From NCBI GenBank assembly GCA_002403895.1, contig DHIQ01000084.1:23898-39397 (forward strand): a stretch of 15,500 nt of DNA. Reading direction: 5' to 3'. The stretch comes from Candidatus Neomicrothrix sp. UBA4742 (GTDB taxonomy: Bacteria; Actinomycetota; Acidimicrobiia; Acidimicrobiales; Acidimicrobilacustridaceae). The position numbers and the translations under genes were made by a program. This document shows positions 7,639 through 13,890 of this stretch, one piece after another (the first letter of the stretch is position 1; each line of letters starts with the position of its first letter). The notes beneath the pieces are model-generated. The model saw only the letters and a list, made by a program, of their open reading frames with translations. It made no database searches and was not told where the DNA came from.

Positions 7639-8214
7639 GTGTCCAGCCGCTCCGTGGCCGTGTTGCTCCCGGTCAAGGCGTTCCGTCAGGCCAAACTGCG
7701 GCTCGCTCCGGCCCTCGATGCCGATGCCCGGGCCGCCCTGGCGCGGGAAATGGCCACCAAGGTGGTCCACGCCGCCGGACACCTGCCGGTGGCCATCGTC
7801 TGCGATGACGCGGAAGTGGCGGCCTGGGCCGGCGAGGTGGGGGCCGGCGTGATCTGGTGTCCCGGGAGGGGCCTCAACGGCGCCGTCGCTGACGGGGTCG
7901 GCCACCTGGGTGGTGACGGGTTCGAACAGATCATCGTGGCCCACGCCGATCTCCCCCACGCCCTCGACCTGGCGTGGGTGGCCGACTTCGACGGCGTGAC
8001 CCTGGTGCCGGACCGCCACGACGACGGCACGAACGTGCTGAGCGTGGCGCCGACGGCCGGGTTCATCTTCGCCTACGGCGCCGGGTCGTTCGCCCGCCAT
8101 GTGGCCGAAGTCGAGCGCCTCGGCCTCGCACTACGGGTCGAGCGCGAACGGCGCCTTGGCTGGGACGTGGACCTCCCTGCCGACCTGGTCACCCCCGACT
8201 GGCTTGCGTCGTGA
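7639..8214 (+). CDS. cofC: 2-phospho-L-lactate/phosphoenolpyruvate guanylyltransferase (coenzyme F420 biosynthesis)
   Basis: The 191-residue protein belongs to the CofC/FbiD family, which uses GTP to activate 2-phospholactate or phosphoenolpyruvate during F420 synthesis. The nucleotide-binding start VAVLLPVKAFRQAKLRLAPAL (about 6-26) has the family pattern PVK..-.AK-RLAP. The central VAHADLPHA (about 100-108) supplies the DxP-type acidic loop, and VPDRHDDGTNVL (about 123-134) is the strongest signature. Length is slightly short compared with typical members of about 210 residues. The GTG at 7639 is the first start in this frame near the divergent promoter, 6 nt after TAGACT, so a leaderless message is likely. 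It is divergent from gpsA and heads the plus-strand series. In mycobacteria the same role is called FbiD and uses phosphoenolpyruvate. Substrate choice here is not visible. Confidence 0.88.
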   Translation: MSSRSVAVLLPVKAFRQAKLRLAPALDADARAALAREMATKVVHAAGHLPVAIVCDDAEVAAWAGEVGAGVIWCPGRGLNGAVADGVGHLGGDGFEQIIVAHADLPHALDLAWVADFDGVTLVPDRHDDGTNVLSVAPTAGFIFAYGAGSFARHVAEVERLGLALRVERERRLGWDVDLPADLVTPDWLAS

Positions 8215-8227
8215 TAAAAGTCGCGCT
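8215..8227 (+). promoter_or_regulatory. possible leaderless promoter of the deacetylase gene
   Basis: TAAAAG (8215-8220) begins right after the cofC stop and ends 7 nt before the GTG at 8228. It is an A-rich island in GC-rich DNA and matches the spacing of the other leaderless candidates here. It lacks the final T of a perfect TAnnnT, so it is weaker evidence. No Shine-Dalgarno sequence is present. Confidence 0.35.
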
Positions 8228-8953
8228 GTGGACCTGAACCTCCCGCCTCCCGGTGTCGCCCTGGCCATCGGCGCCCATCCCGACGACGTCGAGTTCCAGG
8301 CCGGCGGCACGCTGGCCAAGTGGGCTGCGTCCGGGTGCGTGGTGCACCACCTGATCCTCACCGACGGTTCCAAGGGCACGTGGAAGCCCGACGAGGACAT
8401 CTCCGCCCTGATCGAGGCGCGGCGGGCCGAGCAGCAGTCGGCGGCCAAGGCCCTGGGGGCCAGCGGTGAGGTGGTGATGCTGGGTGAGACGGACGGCGAG
8501 CTCGAGTCGAGCCTGGCGCTGCGAGAGCGCGTCGCCTACTGGATCCGGAGGCTGAAGCCCGATGTGGTGCTGGGCCACGACCCATGGAAGCGCTACCGGG
8601 TCCATCCCGACCATCGCCACGCCGGGTGGCTCACCGTCGACGGGGTGGTGGCCGCTCGGGACCCGTTCTTTTTCCCCGACCACGGGGTGGCTCATCACCG
8701 GCCCGAACACCTGCTGTTGTTCGAAGCCGACGCTCCCGACCATCTCGAGGACGTGAGCGGCTTCGAGGCGGCCAAGATCGCCGCCCTGCTCGAGCACCGC
8801 AGCCAGTTCGTCACCACCATGGCCATCGACGACGCCGATTCGGGCGAGCAACTGCAGGCGTTCCGTGACCGGGTGTTCGACCGCATGCGGGCCAACGGCG
8901 AAGCGGCCTCGGTAACCTTCGCCGAGGCGTTCACGCACGTCGGCGACCTCTAG
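8228..8953 (+). CDS. LmbE/PIG-L family N-acetylglucosamine deacetylase-like protein
   Basis: The 241-residue zinc-dependent deacetylase-fold protein removes acyl groups from an N-acylated sugar or conjugate. The signature IGAHPDDVEFQAGGTLAKW gives expected zinc ligands H17 and D20, with D19 as the likely base. RVHPDHRHAG supplies H126 and H129. TDGSKGTW near 45-52 is also typical. Actinobacterial relatives include the mycothiol enzymes MshB and Mca, but the sequence is closer to generic family members and the substrate is unknown. The GTG at 8228 places the HPDD motif at the usual distance from the N-terminus. Longer starts inside cofC read as unrelated sequence. It lies 13 nt after cofC and 2 nt before the AlkD gene, so the three are probably co-transcribed, perhaps with an extra promoter before this gene. 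Confidence 0.87.
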   Translation: MDLNLPPPGVALAIGAHPDDVEFQAGGTLAKWAASGCVVHHLILTDGSKGTWKPDEDISALIEARRAEQQSAAKALGASGEVVMLGETDGELESSLALRERVAYWIRRLKPDVVLGHDPWKRYRVHPDHRHAGWLTVDGVVAARDPFFFPDHGVAHHRPEHLLLFEADAPDHLEDVSGFEAAKIAALLEHRSQFVTTMAIDDADSGEQLQAFRDRVFDRMRANGEAASVTFAEAFTHVGDL

Positions 8954-8955
8954 CC

Positions 8956-9663
8956 ATGACGGCATGGAGCGATGAGTACCTGCGGCGGGTCACCGATCGC
9001 TTCGCCACCGCGGCCGACCCGGAGCGAGCGGTCGGCATGCGGGCCTACATGCGCGACCAGTTCCCCTTCGCCGGGATCCCGACGCCCGAGCGGGTGCAGT
9101 TCAGCCGCGAGGCCCTGGCCGGCCTGGATGCTCCGGACGAAGCCGACGTCATCGACCTGACTGACGCGGCGTGGGCCCGCGAGGAGCGTGAGTACGCCTA
9201 CGTGGCCGACTGGCTGCTGAAGCGACGCAAGGGGATCCTCACCTCCGCCACCCTGCCCGAGGCCCAACGCTGGATCACCACCAAATCCTGGTGGGACACC
9301 GTCGACGGCCTGGCCCAGCACGTGGTCGGCACCATCGTGCGCAACGACCGCTCGCTGGACGGGGTCATGGCCACCTGGCTGGTGGACGACAACATCTGGC
9401 TGGCCCGCACCGCCATCCTGCACCAGGAACGCTGGGGGACCGGAACCGAACCTGAGTGGCTGTTCCACGCCTGCCTGACCCGGGCCGCCGACACCGAGTT
9501 CTTCCTGCGCAAGGCCATCGGCTGGGCGCTGCGCTCCTACAGCCACATCGATCCCGACGCCGTCGAGCGATTCATCGGCGACCACGACGCCGAGCTGTCA
9601 GGCCTGTCCAGACGCGAAGCCCTCAAAGCCATCCGACGCAGGAACTCATCCTCTGGAGGGTGA
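8956..9663 (+). CDS. AlkD-type DNA alkylation repair glycosylase
   Basis: The 235-residue protein is an all-helical HEAT-like repeat DNA glycosylase that releases bulky or cationic alkylated bases such as 3- and 7-alkylpurines. Residues known from Bacillus cereus AlkD are all conserved. SWWDTVD contains W113 and the catalytic D117, counterparts of W109 and D113. NIWLARTAILHQ contains R151, and FLRKAIGWALRSYS contains W190, counterparts of R148 and W187. EYAYVADWLL near 80-89 also matches the family, and length is typical. The ATG at 8956 comes 2 nt after the LmbE stop. No clear Shine-Dalgarno sequence is present, so translation may depend on coupling. It presumably acts on the chromosome in a base-excision pathway. 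Confidence 0.93.
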   Translation: MTAWSDEYLRRVTDRFATAADPERAVGMRAYMRDQFPFAGIPTPERVQFSREALAGLDAPDEADVIDLTDAAWAREEREYAYVADWLLKRRKGILTSATLPEAQRWITTKSWWDTVDGLAQHVVGTIVRNDRSLDGVMATWLVDDNIWLARTAILHQERWGTGTEPEWLFHACLTRAADTEFFLRKAIGWALRSYSHIDPDAVERFIGDHDAELSGLSRREALKAIRRRNSSSGG

Positions 9664-9673
9664 TTCGGGCGCA

Positions 9674-9686
9674 TACCATCCGAGCC
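9674..9686 (+). promoter_or_regulatory. candidate leaderless promoter of the DinB-like gene
   Basis: TACCAT (9674-9679) ends 7 nt before the ATG at 9687 and lies just downstream of the AlkD stop. It is identical to the hexamer before the mannosidase gene. No Shine-Dalgarno sequence is present and no -35 is convincing. Confidence 0.4.
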
Positions 9687-10229
9687 ATGGCAGACGACAC
9701 GGCGGGACCCCCACCCGAGACCGAGAACGGCCCGGCATACCGGGTCGACCCGGCGCACACCTTGGGCGAACGGGACCTGTTGGAAGGGTGGCTCGAGTTC
9801 CATAGGGACACGCTTCGTTGGAAGATCGAGGGACTCGACGACGAGCAGTTGAAGCGGCGTTCGGTGCCGCCTTCGACCATGAGCCTGCTCGGGCTGGTGC
9901 GGCACATGGCCGACGTCGAACTGAACTGGTTCCGGCGGGTGCTGGCCGGCGAGCAAGCACCCGGAATCTTCTGGAGCGACGACAACCTCGAAGGAGAGTT
10001 CGACGACGTCGACGGTGCGGTGGTGGCCGACGACGTGGCCACCTGGCAGGCCGAGATCGGCAAGGCACGAGCCATCGCCGCCACCCGTTCACTCGACGAC
10101 ACCGGGGTCCGGCGGCGCGGGCCCTGCTCGCTGCGGTGGATCTACGTGCACTTGATCGAGGAGTACGCCCGCCACAACGGTCACGCCGATCTGCTCCGTG
10201 AGTGCATCGACGGGGCCACTGGCGACTGA
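9687..10229 (+). CDS. DinB/DUF664 family protein
   Basis: The 180-residue protein has the four-helix DinB-like fold of the DUF664 branch. SLLGLVRHMADVELNWFRRVLAG (about 72-94) carries the first metal-ligand-type His. IYVHLIEEYARHNGHADLLRECIDG (about 152-176) is the hallmark C-terminal helix with the paired His residues. The DinB superfamily binds divalent metal, and several actinobacterial members are thiol (mycothiol) transferases. Which activity applies here cannot be read from the sequence. The ATG at 9687 is supported by a hexamer 7 nt upstream. A longer open frame begins inside AlkD but reads as unrelated Arg-rich sequence. It is the last gene of the plus-strand series and converges on vapC 28 bp later. 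Confidence 0.88.
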   Translation: MADDTAGPPPETENGPAYRVDPAHTLGERDLLEGWLEFHRDTLRWKIEGLDDEQLKRRSVPPSTMSLLGLVRHMADVELNWFRRVLAGEQAPGIFWSDDNLEGEFDDVDGAVVADDVATWQAEIGKARAIAATRSLDDTGVRRRGPCSLRWIYVHLIEEYARHNGHADLLRECIDGATGD

Positions 10230-10257
10230 GGCGGTGACCGCGACTCGCCCCGGGGCT

Positions 10258-10671
10258 TCAGTCGATGGTTCCAGCCGGGACGACCCATTCGCAGCGTTGA
10301 CCGGTGACCTTGGCGATCTTGTCGAAGTCTTGGTCGTAGTGCAGCACCGTGAGTCGTTCAGCCTCGGCCGCGGCGGCGATGAGAAGGTCGGGGATCTTGC
10401 GGCCACGTTGGCTCTTGGAGGTCAGCAGGCGTTGAACCTGCTTCGCCCGGTTGACGTGGTCACCGCTGGTCTCGATCAGCGTGAGGATGTCCAATGCGGC
10501 CAGGAGGTGGTCCCACTCACGAGTGTTCCGGGCCGAGTAGCCCACCTCGAGATCCGAGATCCCCGCCCGGGCCAGCCGGCCGGCATCGGCCAGCGGCTCG
10601 ACGACTGAACGCACGGCCGGCTCGGAGAGTCGCTTCAACACGCTCGTGTCGACGAGGTGCGTCAGCGCCAC
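10258..10671 (-). CDS. vapC: VapC-type PIN-domain toxin ribonuclease
   Basis: The 137-residue PIN-domain protein is the toxin of a type II toxin-antitoxin pair, and relatives cut tRNA or rRNA. The acidic active-site set is visible: D8 in LVDTSVL, E42 in ISDLEV, D95 in KIPDLLIAA, and D113/D115 in HYDQDFDKIA. Length is normal. The GTG at 10671 overlaps the vapB stop by 10 nt, as expected for a coupled toxin gene. The TGA is at 10258-10260. Expression depends on the vapB promoter. The intact acidic set suggests an active toxin. Confidence 0.93.
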   Translation of the reverse strand: MALTHLVDTSVLKRLSEPAVRSVVEPLADAGRLARAGISDLEVGYSARNTREWDHLLAALDILTLIETSGDHVNRAKQVQRLLTSKSQRGRKIPDLLIAAAAEAERLTVLHYDQDFDKIAKVTGQRCEWVVPAGTID

Positions 10672-10856
10672 GCGTCCTCGCGATCACCGAGATCAGCGCC
10701 GGCGAGCCTGTCGAGGGCGCGTGAAACGCGCTTGTCGCGGGTCGAGGCCGCCTGTCGCAATGCTTCATTGACCGTGTCTTTGAGGGTTGCCGTTCCAAGT
10801 TCGGCGCGAGCCGCCCCCAGGGTGTCGTCGTCGATGTCCACCAGGTGTTTGGTCAC
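10662..10856 (-). CDS. vapB: VapB-type antitoxin
   Basis: The 64-residue protein starts TKHLVDIDDDTLGAAR and continues LGTATLKDTVNEALRQ. This is the pattern of VapB antitoxins with an N-terminal ribbon-helix-helix DNA-binding part (about 1-35). The C-terminal segment, about 36-64, should wrap the toxin. The GTG at 10856 is the natural start, since TATACT ends exactly 6 nt upstream and there is no Shine-Dalgarno sequence, so the mRNA is probably leaderless. It overlaps vapC by 10 nt. The complex is expected to repress its own promoter, and an imperfect inverted repeat lies there. Confidence 0.9.
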   Translation of the reverse strand: MTKHLVDIDDDTLGAARAELGTATLKDTVNEALRQAASTRDKRVSRALDRLAGADLGDREDAWR

Positions 10857-10889
10857 TCCGACAGTATATAGAGGATCGGTTCTGTATAT
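10857..10889 (-). promoter_or_regulatory. vapBC promoter with candidate operator
   Basis: On the minus strand the near-consensus -10 TATACT (10868-10863) is 6 nt from the vapB GTG. An AT-rich imperfect inverted repeat overlaps it: GTATATAG (10864-10871) and CTGTATAT (10882-10889), with 6 of 8 positions paired and a 10-nt spacer. Read another way, GTATAT recurs exactly 20 bp apart. Both are plausible VapBC binding sites. No -35 consensus is visible. Confidence 0.6.
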
Positions 10890-10896
10890 CTAGGGT

Positions 10897-10913
10897 CCGT
10901 CGAGTTCCGACGG
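10897..10913 (-). terminator. small GC-rich hairpin downstream of the 211-residue gene
   Basis: CCGTCG (10897-10902) pairs with CGACGG (10908-10913) around the 5-nt loop AGTTC. It lies between the end of the minus-strand gene at 10961 and the vapB promoter, where a terminator would be useful. The stem is only 6 bp and no T tract follows. Confidence 0.35.
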
Positions 10914-10960
10914 CGGGCGACAGGGCGGGGGGTACCTCTGTCTGCACGCGCCCAATTACC

Positions 10961-11596
10961 TCAGATGGGGAGCGTGTAGGTGTTCTCCAGTTCATCCTGC
11001 ACGACGGTGGCGATGGTGGCCGTGGTATCGACGATCAGTTCCTCATCGAGGATCCGGGTGCGAAAGGACCAGCCCTCGGGAAGCGCCAGCCGCTCCCCCA
11101 GCGCGCCGAGGCTCTCCTCGGTGAGCGTCGGATCGACCCCGACGCAGTAGGCTTGCATGACGTAGGCCAGCCCCTCGGCGTTCACGAGTTCGTGGACCGG
11201 CGCGCCGGCATCGAAGAAGAACACGGCACCGCGATTGACGTACCGCTCGACGTACGGCTGGGTCGAGGGGTCCTCGCCGAGGTCCACCGTGGCGATGCGT
11301 CGCGTGGTCAGGCCGTTGAAGTCCCGGAACACCGGATCCACCACCGCCACCTTTTGACCGAGACCGTCGAGCATCCAGTACCGGGGTCCGTTGAGCTTGA
11401 CCACCGCAGCCCCCATCTCCTCGGCAATGGTGGCCGCGTCGAGCGTCTCCCAAAGTTCGTGCGGGCAGTCGTTCAGCATCTGCGTGCCGTACACCTCGGC
11501 TTCGAAACCGGAGCCTCGCACGTAGACGGCCAGCACCTCGCCGTAACGGACTCCGCGCATATCGGAGATGAGACGGGGGGTGGTTTCGCCAGCCAT
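10961..11596 (-). CDS. conserved-looking hypothetical protein, 211 residues
   Basis: I do not recognise a characterised family. The product is soluble and acidic, with no signal peptide, membrane segment or cofactor motif that I can identify. Notable stretches are MRGVRYGEVLAVYVRG near the N-terminus, KLNGPRYWMLDG and RRIATVDLG in the middle, and YVERYVNRGAVFFFDAG followed by EGLAYVMQAYCVGVD. The end, VDTTATIATVVQDELENTYTLP, is uninterrupted and orderly. The even composition and Trp/Tyr/Cys content argue for a real folded protein. The ATG at 11596 is supported by AAGGGG (11609-11604) 7 nt upstream, one of the few classical Shine-Dalgarno sites here. The gene is divergent from the small gene at 11701 and appears to be monocistronic. 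A weak -10 (TAGTTT, 11638-11633) lies upstream. Confidence 0.8.
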   Translation of the reverse strand: MAGETTPRLISDMRGVRYGEVLAVYVRGSGFEAEVYGTQMLNDCPHELWETLDAATIAEEMGAAVVKLNGPRYWMLDGLGQKVAVVDPVFRDFNGLTTRRIATVDLGEDPSTQPYVERYVNRGAVFFFDAGAPVHELVNAEGLAYVMQAYCVGVDPTLTEESLGALGERLALPEGWSFRTRILDEELIVDTTATIATVVQDELENTYTLPI

Positions 11597-11700
11597 GGTA
11601 AGGCCCCTTCGCTGGGTTGATCGACAGGGAACAAACTAGTGGCACTGAGAGTGACAGTTCTCGTGCACCGCGGGCGAGGCGGTCGCGCCATGCTGGGGGG

Positions 11701-11931
11701 ATGATCCCCGACGGCACCTATGACGCCTTCGTGGTCGACGCCGAACCAGGCGTGGCCGACGACGGCACCGCGCCCATACACCTCGAGTTGACGATCCTGG
11801 CCGGTGAGCACAAGGGGAACATGATCACCGTCACGGCGGTCGGCCTGGCGGGCACGGAGATCGACCTCATGGGCATGCCCGCCACCCTCACCGTGGTCGC
11901 CGGCCAACCCAGTGTCTGCATCGATGATTGA
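11701..11931 (+). CDS. small hypothetical protein, 76 residues
   Basis: I do not recognise a family. The sequence begins MIPDGTYDAFVVDAE and continues HLELTILAGEHKGNMITVTA, LMGMPATLTVVAGQPSVCID. Alternating hydrophobic residues and glycine turns suggest a small beta-barrel, similar in style to OB-fold or DUF-type domains, but this is inference. It is acidic and has no membrane segment. The ATG at 11701 follows CATGCT (11689-11694) by six G residues. This could be a leaderless -10, or the G run could weakly mimic a ribosome-binding site. It is divergent from the 211-residue gene and 96 bp before the DUF222 gene. The good third-position GC pattern supports it being real. Confidence 0.65.
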   Translation: MIPDGTYDAFVVDAEPGVADDGTAPIHLELTILAGEHKGNMITVTAVGLAGTEIDLMGMPATLTVVAGQPSVCIDD

Positions 11932-11991
11932 TTCGGGCCGGCCATCGCTCCAGGAGTGACGAATGTCTCTAAACGGGCTGAAACATATCTC

Positions 11992-12027
11992 TTGACACGC
12001 TAGATAGCTCTGCATAGTCTCGTACAC
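11992..12027 (+). promoter_or_regulatory. strong leaderless promoter with palindromic spacer, DUF222-HNH gene
   Basis: A consensus -35 TTGACA (11992-11997), a 17-bp spacer and the -10 TAGTCT (12015-12020) end 7 nt before the ATG at 12028. This is the most complete promoter in the window. The 10-bp palindrome GCTAGATAGC (11999-12008) sits in the spacer and could be an operator. No Shine-Dalgarno sequence is present. Confidence 0.8.
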
Positions 12028-13257
12028 ATGTTCTCCCCGGCGGAAATAAAGGAGTTGTCGACCACGGTCGAGCGGTTCGTGGGCGACCTCGAACCAGGCC
12101 GCCTGTCGATGGCCGACGCGTCGGGATGGCTGACTGATGTCGTGCGTATGCGCTCACAACTCGCTTCGGCCGAGCTCTCGTTGTCGGCCCGGGTGGCTGA
12201 AGGGCGCGAGTGGGCCAAAGAAGGCGACAAGTCCCCCGCCCATTTCCTGGCCCGTACCGCGGGCGTGTCGCTTGGTGAAGCGAGCTCGAAGCTCGATGCG
12301 GCCCGCCAACTACGCGACCTGCCTGTGGCGTCTGAAGCACTGGCGGCCGGCCGGGTGTCCGAAACCCAGTTCCGTCACATCGCCGAGGCGGCCAAGACCG
12401 CGCCCGACGCCGAACGCCACCTCGTCGACACCGCCGAACGCGAGACGGTCATCAGTCTGCGCCGCGAGTGCGCCCGCGCCAAAGCCGTCGGGCTCAACGC
12501 CCAGCAACAACACGACCGGGTCCACGCATCACGCCGGTTCCGCCACCACACCAGCGACGACGGCGCGTTCGTCGCCGAGCTGCGCACCACCCCCGAAGCC
12601 GGCGCCGAGCTCCTCGCCGCCATCGGCCACTACCAACAAGACATCTTCCGCACCGCCCGCCGCGACGGACGTCGCGAACCGTTCGACGCCTACGCCGCCG
12701 ACGCGTTCGTGGCCATGGCCCGCGCCGCCATGTCCGGCGGCGCCACGGGCAAAACCGCCACCGGCGGCTCCGATGCCAAGATCATCATGCGTGTCGACCA
12801 GACCGCCTACTTCCGCGGCCACACCACACCCGGCGAACTCTGCGAGATCACGGGAATCGGCGCGGTCCCGGTCTCGACCCTCGACCGATTCCTCACCGAA
12901 GGAGCGTTCCTGGCCGCCGTCGTCACCAAAGGCGTCGACGTCCACACCGTCGCCCACCTTGGCCGCGGTTTCACCGCCCCTCAACGTACCGCTCTCGAGT
13001 TCCGTGACCCCGAATGCGCCGTCATCGATTGCCCACGCACCGAAGGCCTCGAACGCGACCACCGCACCAACTGGGCCGACACTCACCACAGCGCCGTCGA
13101 CGACGCCGACCGCCTGTGCGATCACCACCACGACCTCAAGACCTACCAGGGCTGGGCGCTCGAATCTGGCACTGGCAAACGCAAACTCCTCTCCCCCGAC
13201 CAACACAAACGAGCATCCGGCGGCACCGACCCACCCGCCCTCTTCGACACCGGCTGA
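12028..13257 (+). CDS. DUF222 domain protein with C-terminal HNH endonuclease domain
   Basis: The 409-residue protein has the DUF222 (13E12-repeat-type) helical region over about 30-300, including ARTAGVSLGEASSKLDAARQL and SETQFRHIAEAA. The C-terminal HNH nuclease motif spans about 328-375. Zinc-type cysteines are C330, C335 and C364. The catalytic-type D344-H345 pair is in ERDHRTNW with N348, and LCDHHHDLK closes the motif. These genes are abundant and often multi-copy in actinobacteria, and their physiological role is not established. Codons are especially rich in CGC, CAC and ACC from about 12400 onward, unlike neighbouring genes and in keeping with horizontal spread. The ATG at 12028 is fixed by the promoter 7 nt upstream. 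No partner gene is adjacent in an operon. All expected HNH residues are present, so it could be an active nuclease. Confidence 0.92.
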   Translation: MFSPAEIKELSTTVERFVGDLEPGRLSMADASGWLTDVVRMRSQLASAELSLSARVAEGREWAKEGDKSPAHFLARTAGVSLGEASSKLDAARQLRDLPVASEALAAGRVSETQFRHIAEAAKTAPDAERHLVDTAERETVISLRRECARAKAVGLNAQQQHDRVHASRRFRHHTSDDGAFVAELRTTPEAGAELLAAIGHYQQDIFRTARRDGRREPFDAYAADAFVAMARAAMSGGATGKTATGGSDAKIIMRVDQTAYFRGHTTPGELCEITGIGAVPVSTLDRFLTEGAFLAAVVTKGVDVHTVAHLGRGFTAPQRTALEFRDPECAVIDCPRTEGLERDHRTNWADTHHSAVDDADRLCDHHHDLKTYQGWALESGTGKRKLLSPDQHKRASGGTDPPALFDTG

Positions 13258-13272
13258 CCGTCGCGCCGACGG
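13258..13272 (+). terminator. hairpin directly after the DUF222-HNH stop
   Basis: CCGTCG (13258-13263) pairs with CGACGG (13267-13272) around a 3-nt CGC loop, starting at the first base after the TGA. The stem is short but fully GC-rich. No T tract follows, so termination is only probable. The rest of 13273-13412 shows no gene or clear promoter. Confidence 0.45.
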
Positions 13273-13412
13273 GCGGCCCCATCAGCCGCAGCCCGGCGCC
13301 CGAGAGCGTCCCGTGCCCTTAGTCTCCGGAGTGCTCGGCCGATAGATCTGACCTGGCCTCTGAGCACGGCGGCGAACTACCCGCAAGGGCTCGAACGCGC
13401 CGACTCGTCGTC

Positions 13413-13805
13413 GTGTCGCTGGTCGGGCTCATCGCCGTGATGGCCTGGTTCGCTTGGGCCCGAATCCATCGGGACGGACCCTCGGAACGGATGTGCACTG
13501 TGACGGGGGCGATCGGCAGCCCGGTCGCCAGCACGCCGGATGCTGCCTTTGAGGCTTGGTGGCAGGCCTCCGGCCAGGAGGCATCGATGCGCTGGGTTTC
13601 CTATCCGACCCAGACCGACGGCGTGAACCCACCTACCCGTGACGATTTCGTCAAGCTCAGCGACACCCAGTGGGAGTGGGCCTACGCCAAGGGTCGGAGC
13701 GTGGGAGTCGACGTTGCCCACGGTCCTGACGTGCTCGTCCAAGGCGACGGATGGGCTGTCGCTGGCGTCAATGGATGCTCGTACGGCCAACTCCACGACG
13801 GCTGA
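13413..13805 (+). CDS. small membrane-anchored hypothetical protein
   Basis: The 130-residue product begins with a hydrophobic segment (about 2-17, VSLVGLIAVMAWFAWA) followed by a short basic stretch. It looks like a signal anchor with the remaining part outside the membrane. Two cysteines, C28 and C122, could form a disulfide that closes the exported domain. The domain is rich in Trp and Asp (AFEAWW, SDTQWEWAYAKG, VQGDGWAVAGVNGC), and I know no family for it. The GTG at 13413 is the only standard start, but the frame is open for 30 more codons upstream. Those codons read ARARTRRLVV just before the hydrophobic segment, exactly what a cytosolic positive flank should look like. The true start may therefore be further up, for example CTG at 13353. 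It converges on clpP across a repeat-rich spacer. Confidence 0.6.
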   Translation: MSLVGLIAVMAWFAWARIHRDGPSERMCTVTGAIGSPVASTPDAAFEAWWQASGQEASMRWVSYPTQTDGVNPPTRDDFVKLSDTQWEWAYAKGRSVGVDVAHGPDVLVQGDGWAVAGVNGCSYGQLHDG

Positions 13806-13817
13806 GCCACGGGACAC

Positions 13818-13890
13818 CCGACCACCGACCACCGACCACGAGCCACGGACCGACGGACCACGAGTCACCCACCACCGGACCACCGGCGTC
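13818..13890. repeat. heptamer repeats and degenerate copies between convergent genes
   Basis: CCGACCA occurs three times in tandem (13818-13838). The following bases to 13890 are degenerate variants, including CCACGAG at 13836-13842 and 13857-13863 (21 bp apart), and CACCGGACCACCGG. The block fills the 85-bp gap between the membrane-anchored gene and the clpP stop. The minus strand is a series of GG pairs separated by 1-2 nt. No terminator hairpin stands out. Confidence 0.7.

Noticed and set aside
6465..7808. 447-residue plus-strand open frame across gpsA
   Set aside because: It runs antisense to gpsA and then into cofC in another frame. Both of these have clear family motifs.
10231..10241. 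GCGGT-G-ACCGC palindrome between the DinB-like gene and vapC as a terminator
   Set aside because: A 1-nt centre cannot form a hairpin loop, and no larger stem exists in the 28-bp gap.
12529..13206. Minus-strand 225-residue frame opposite the HNH domain
   Set aside because: It is Val/Gly/Ala-rich shadow sequence opposite a well-defined DUF222-HNH gene.
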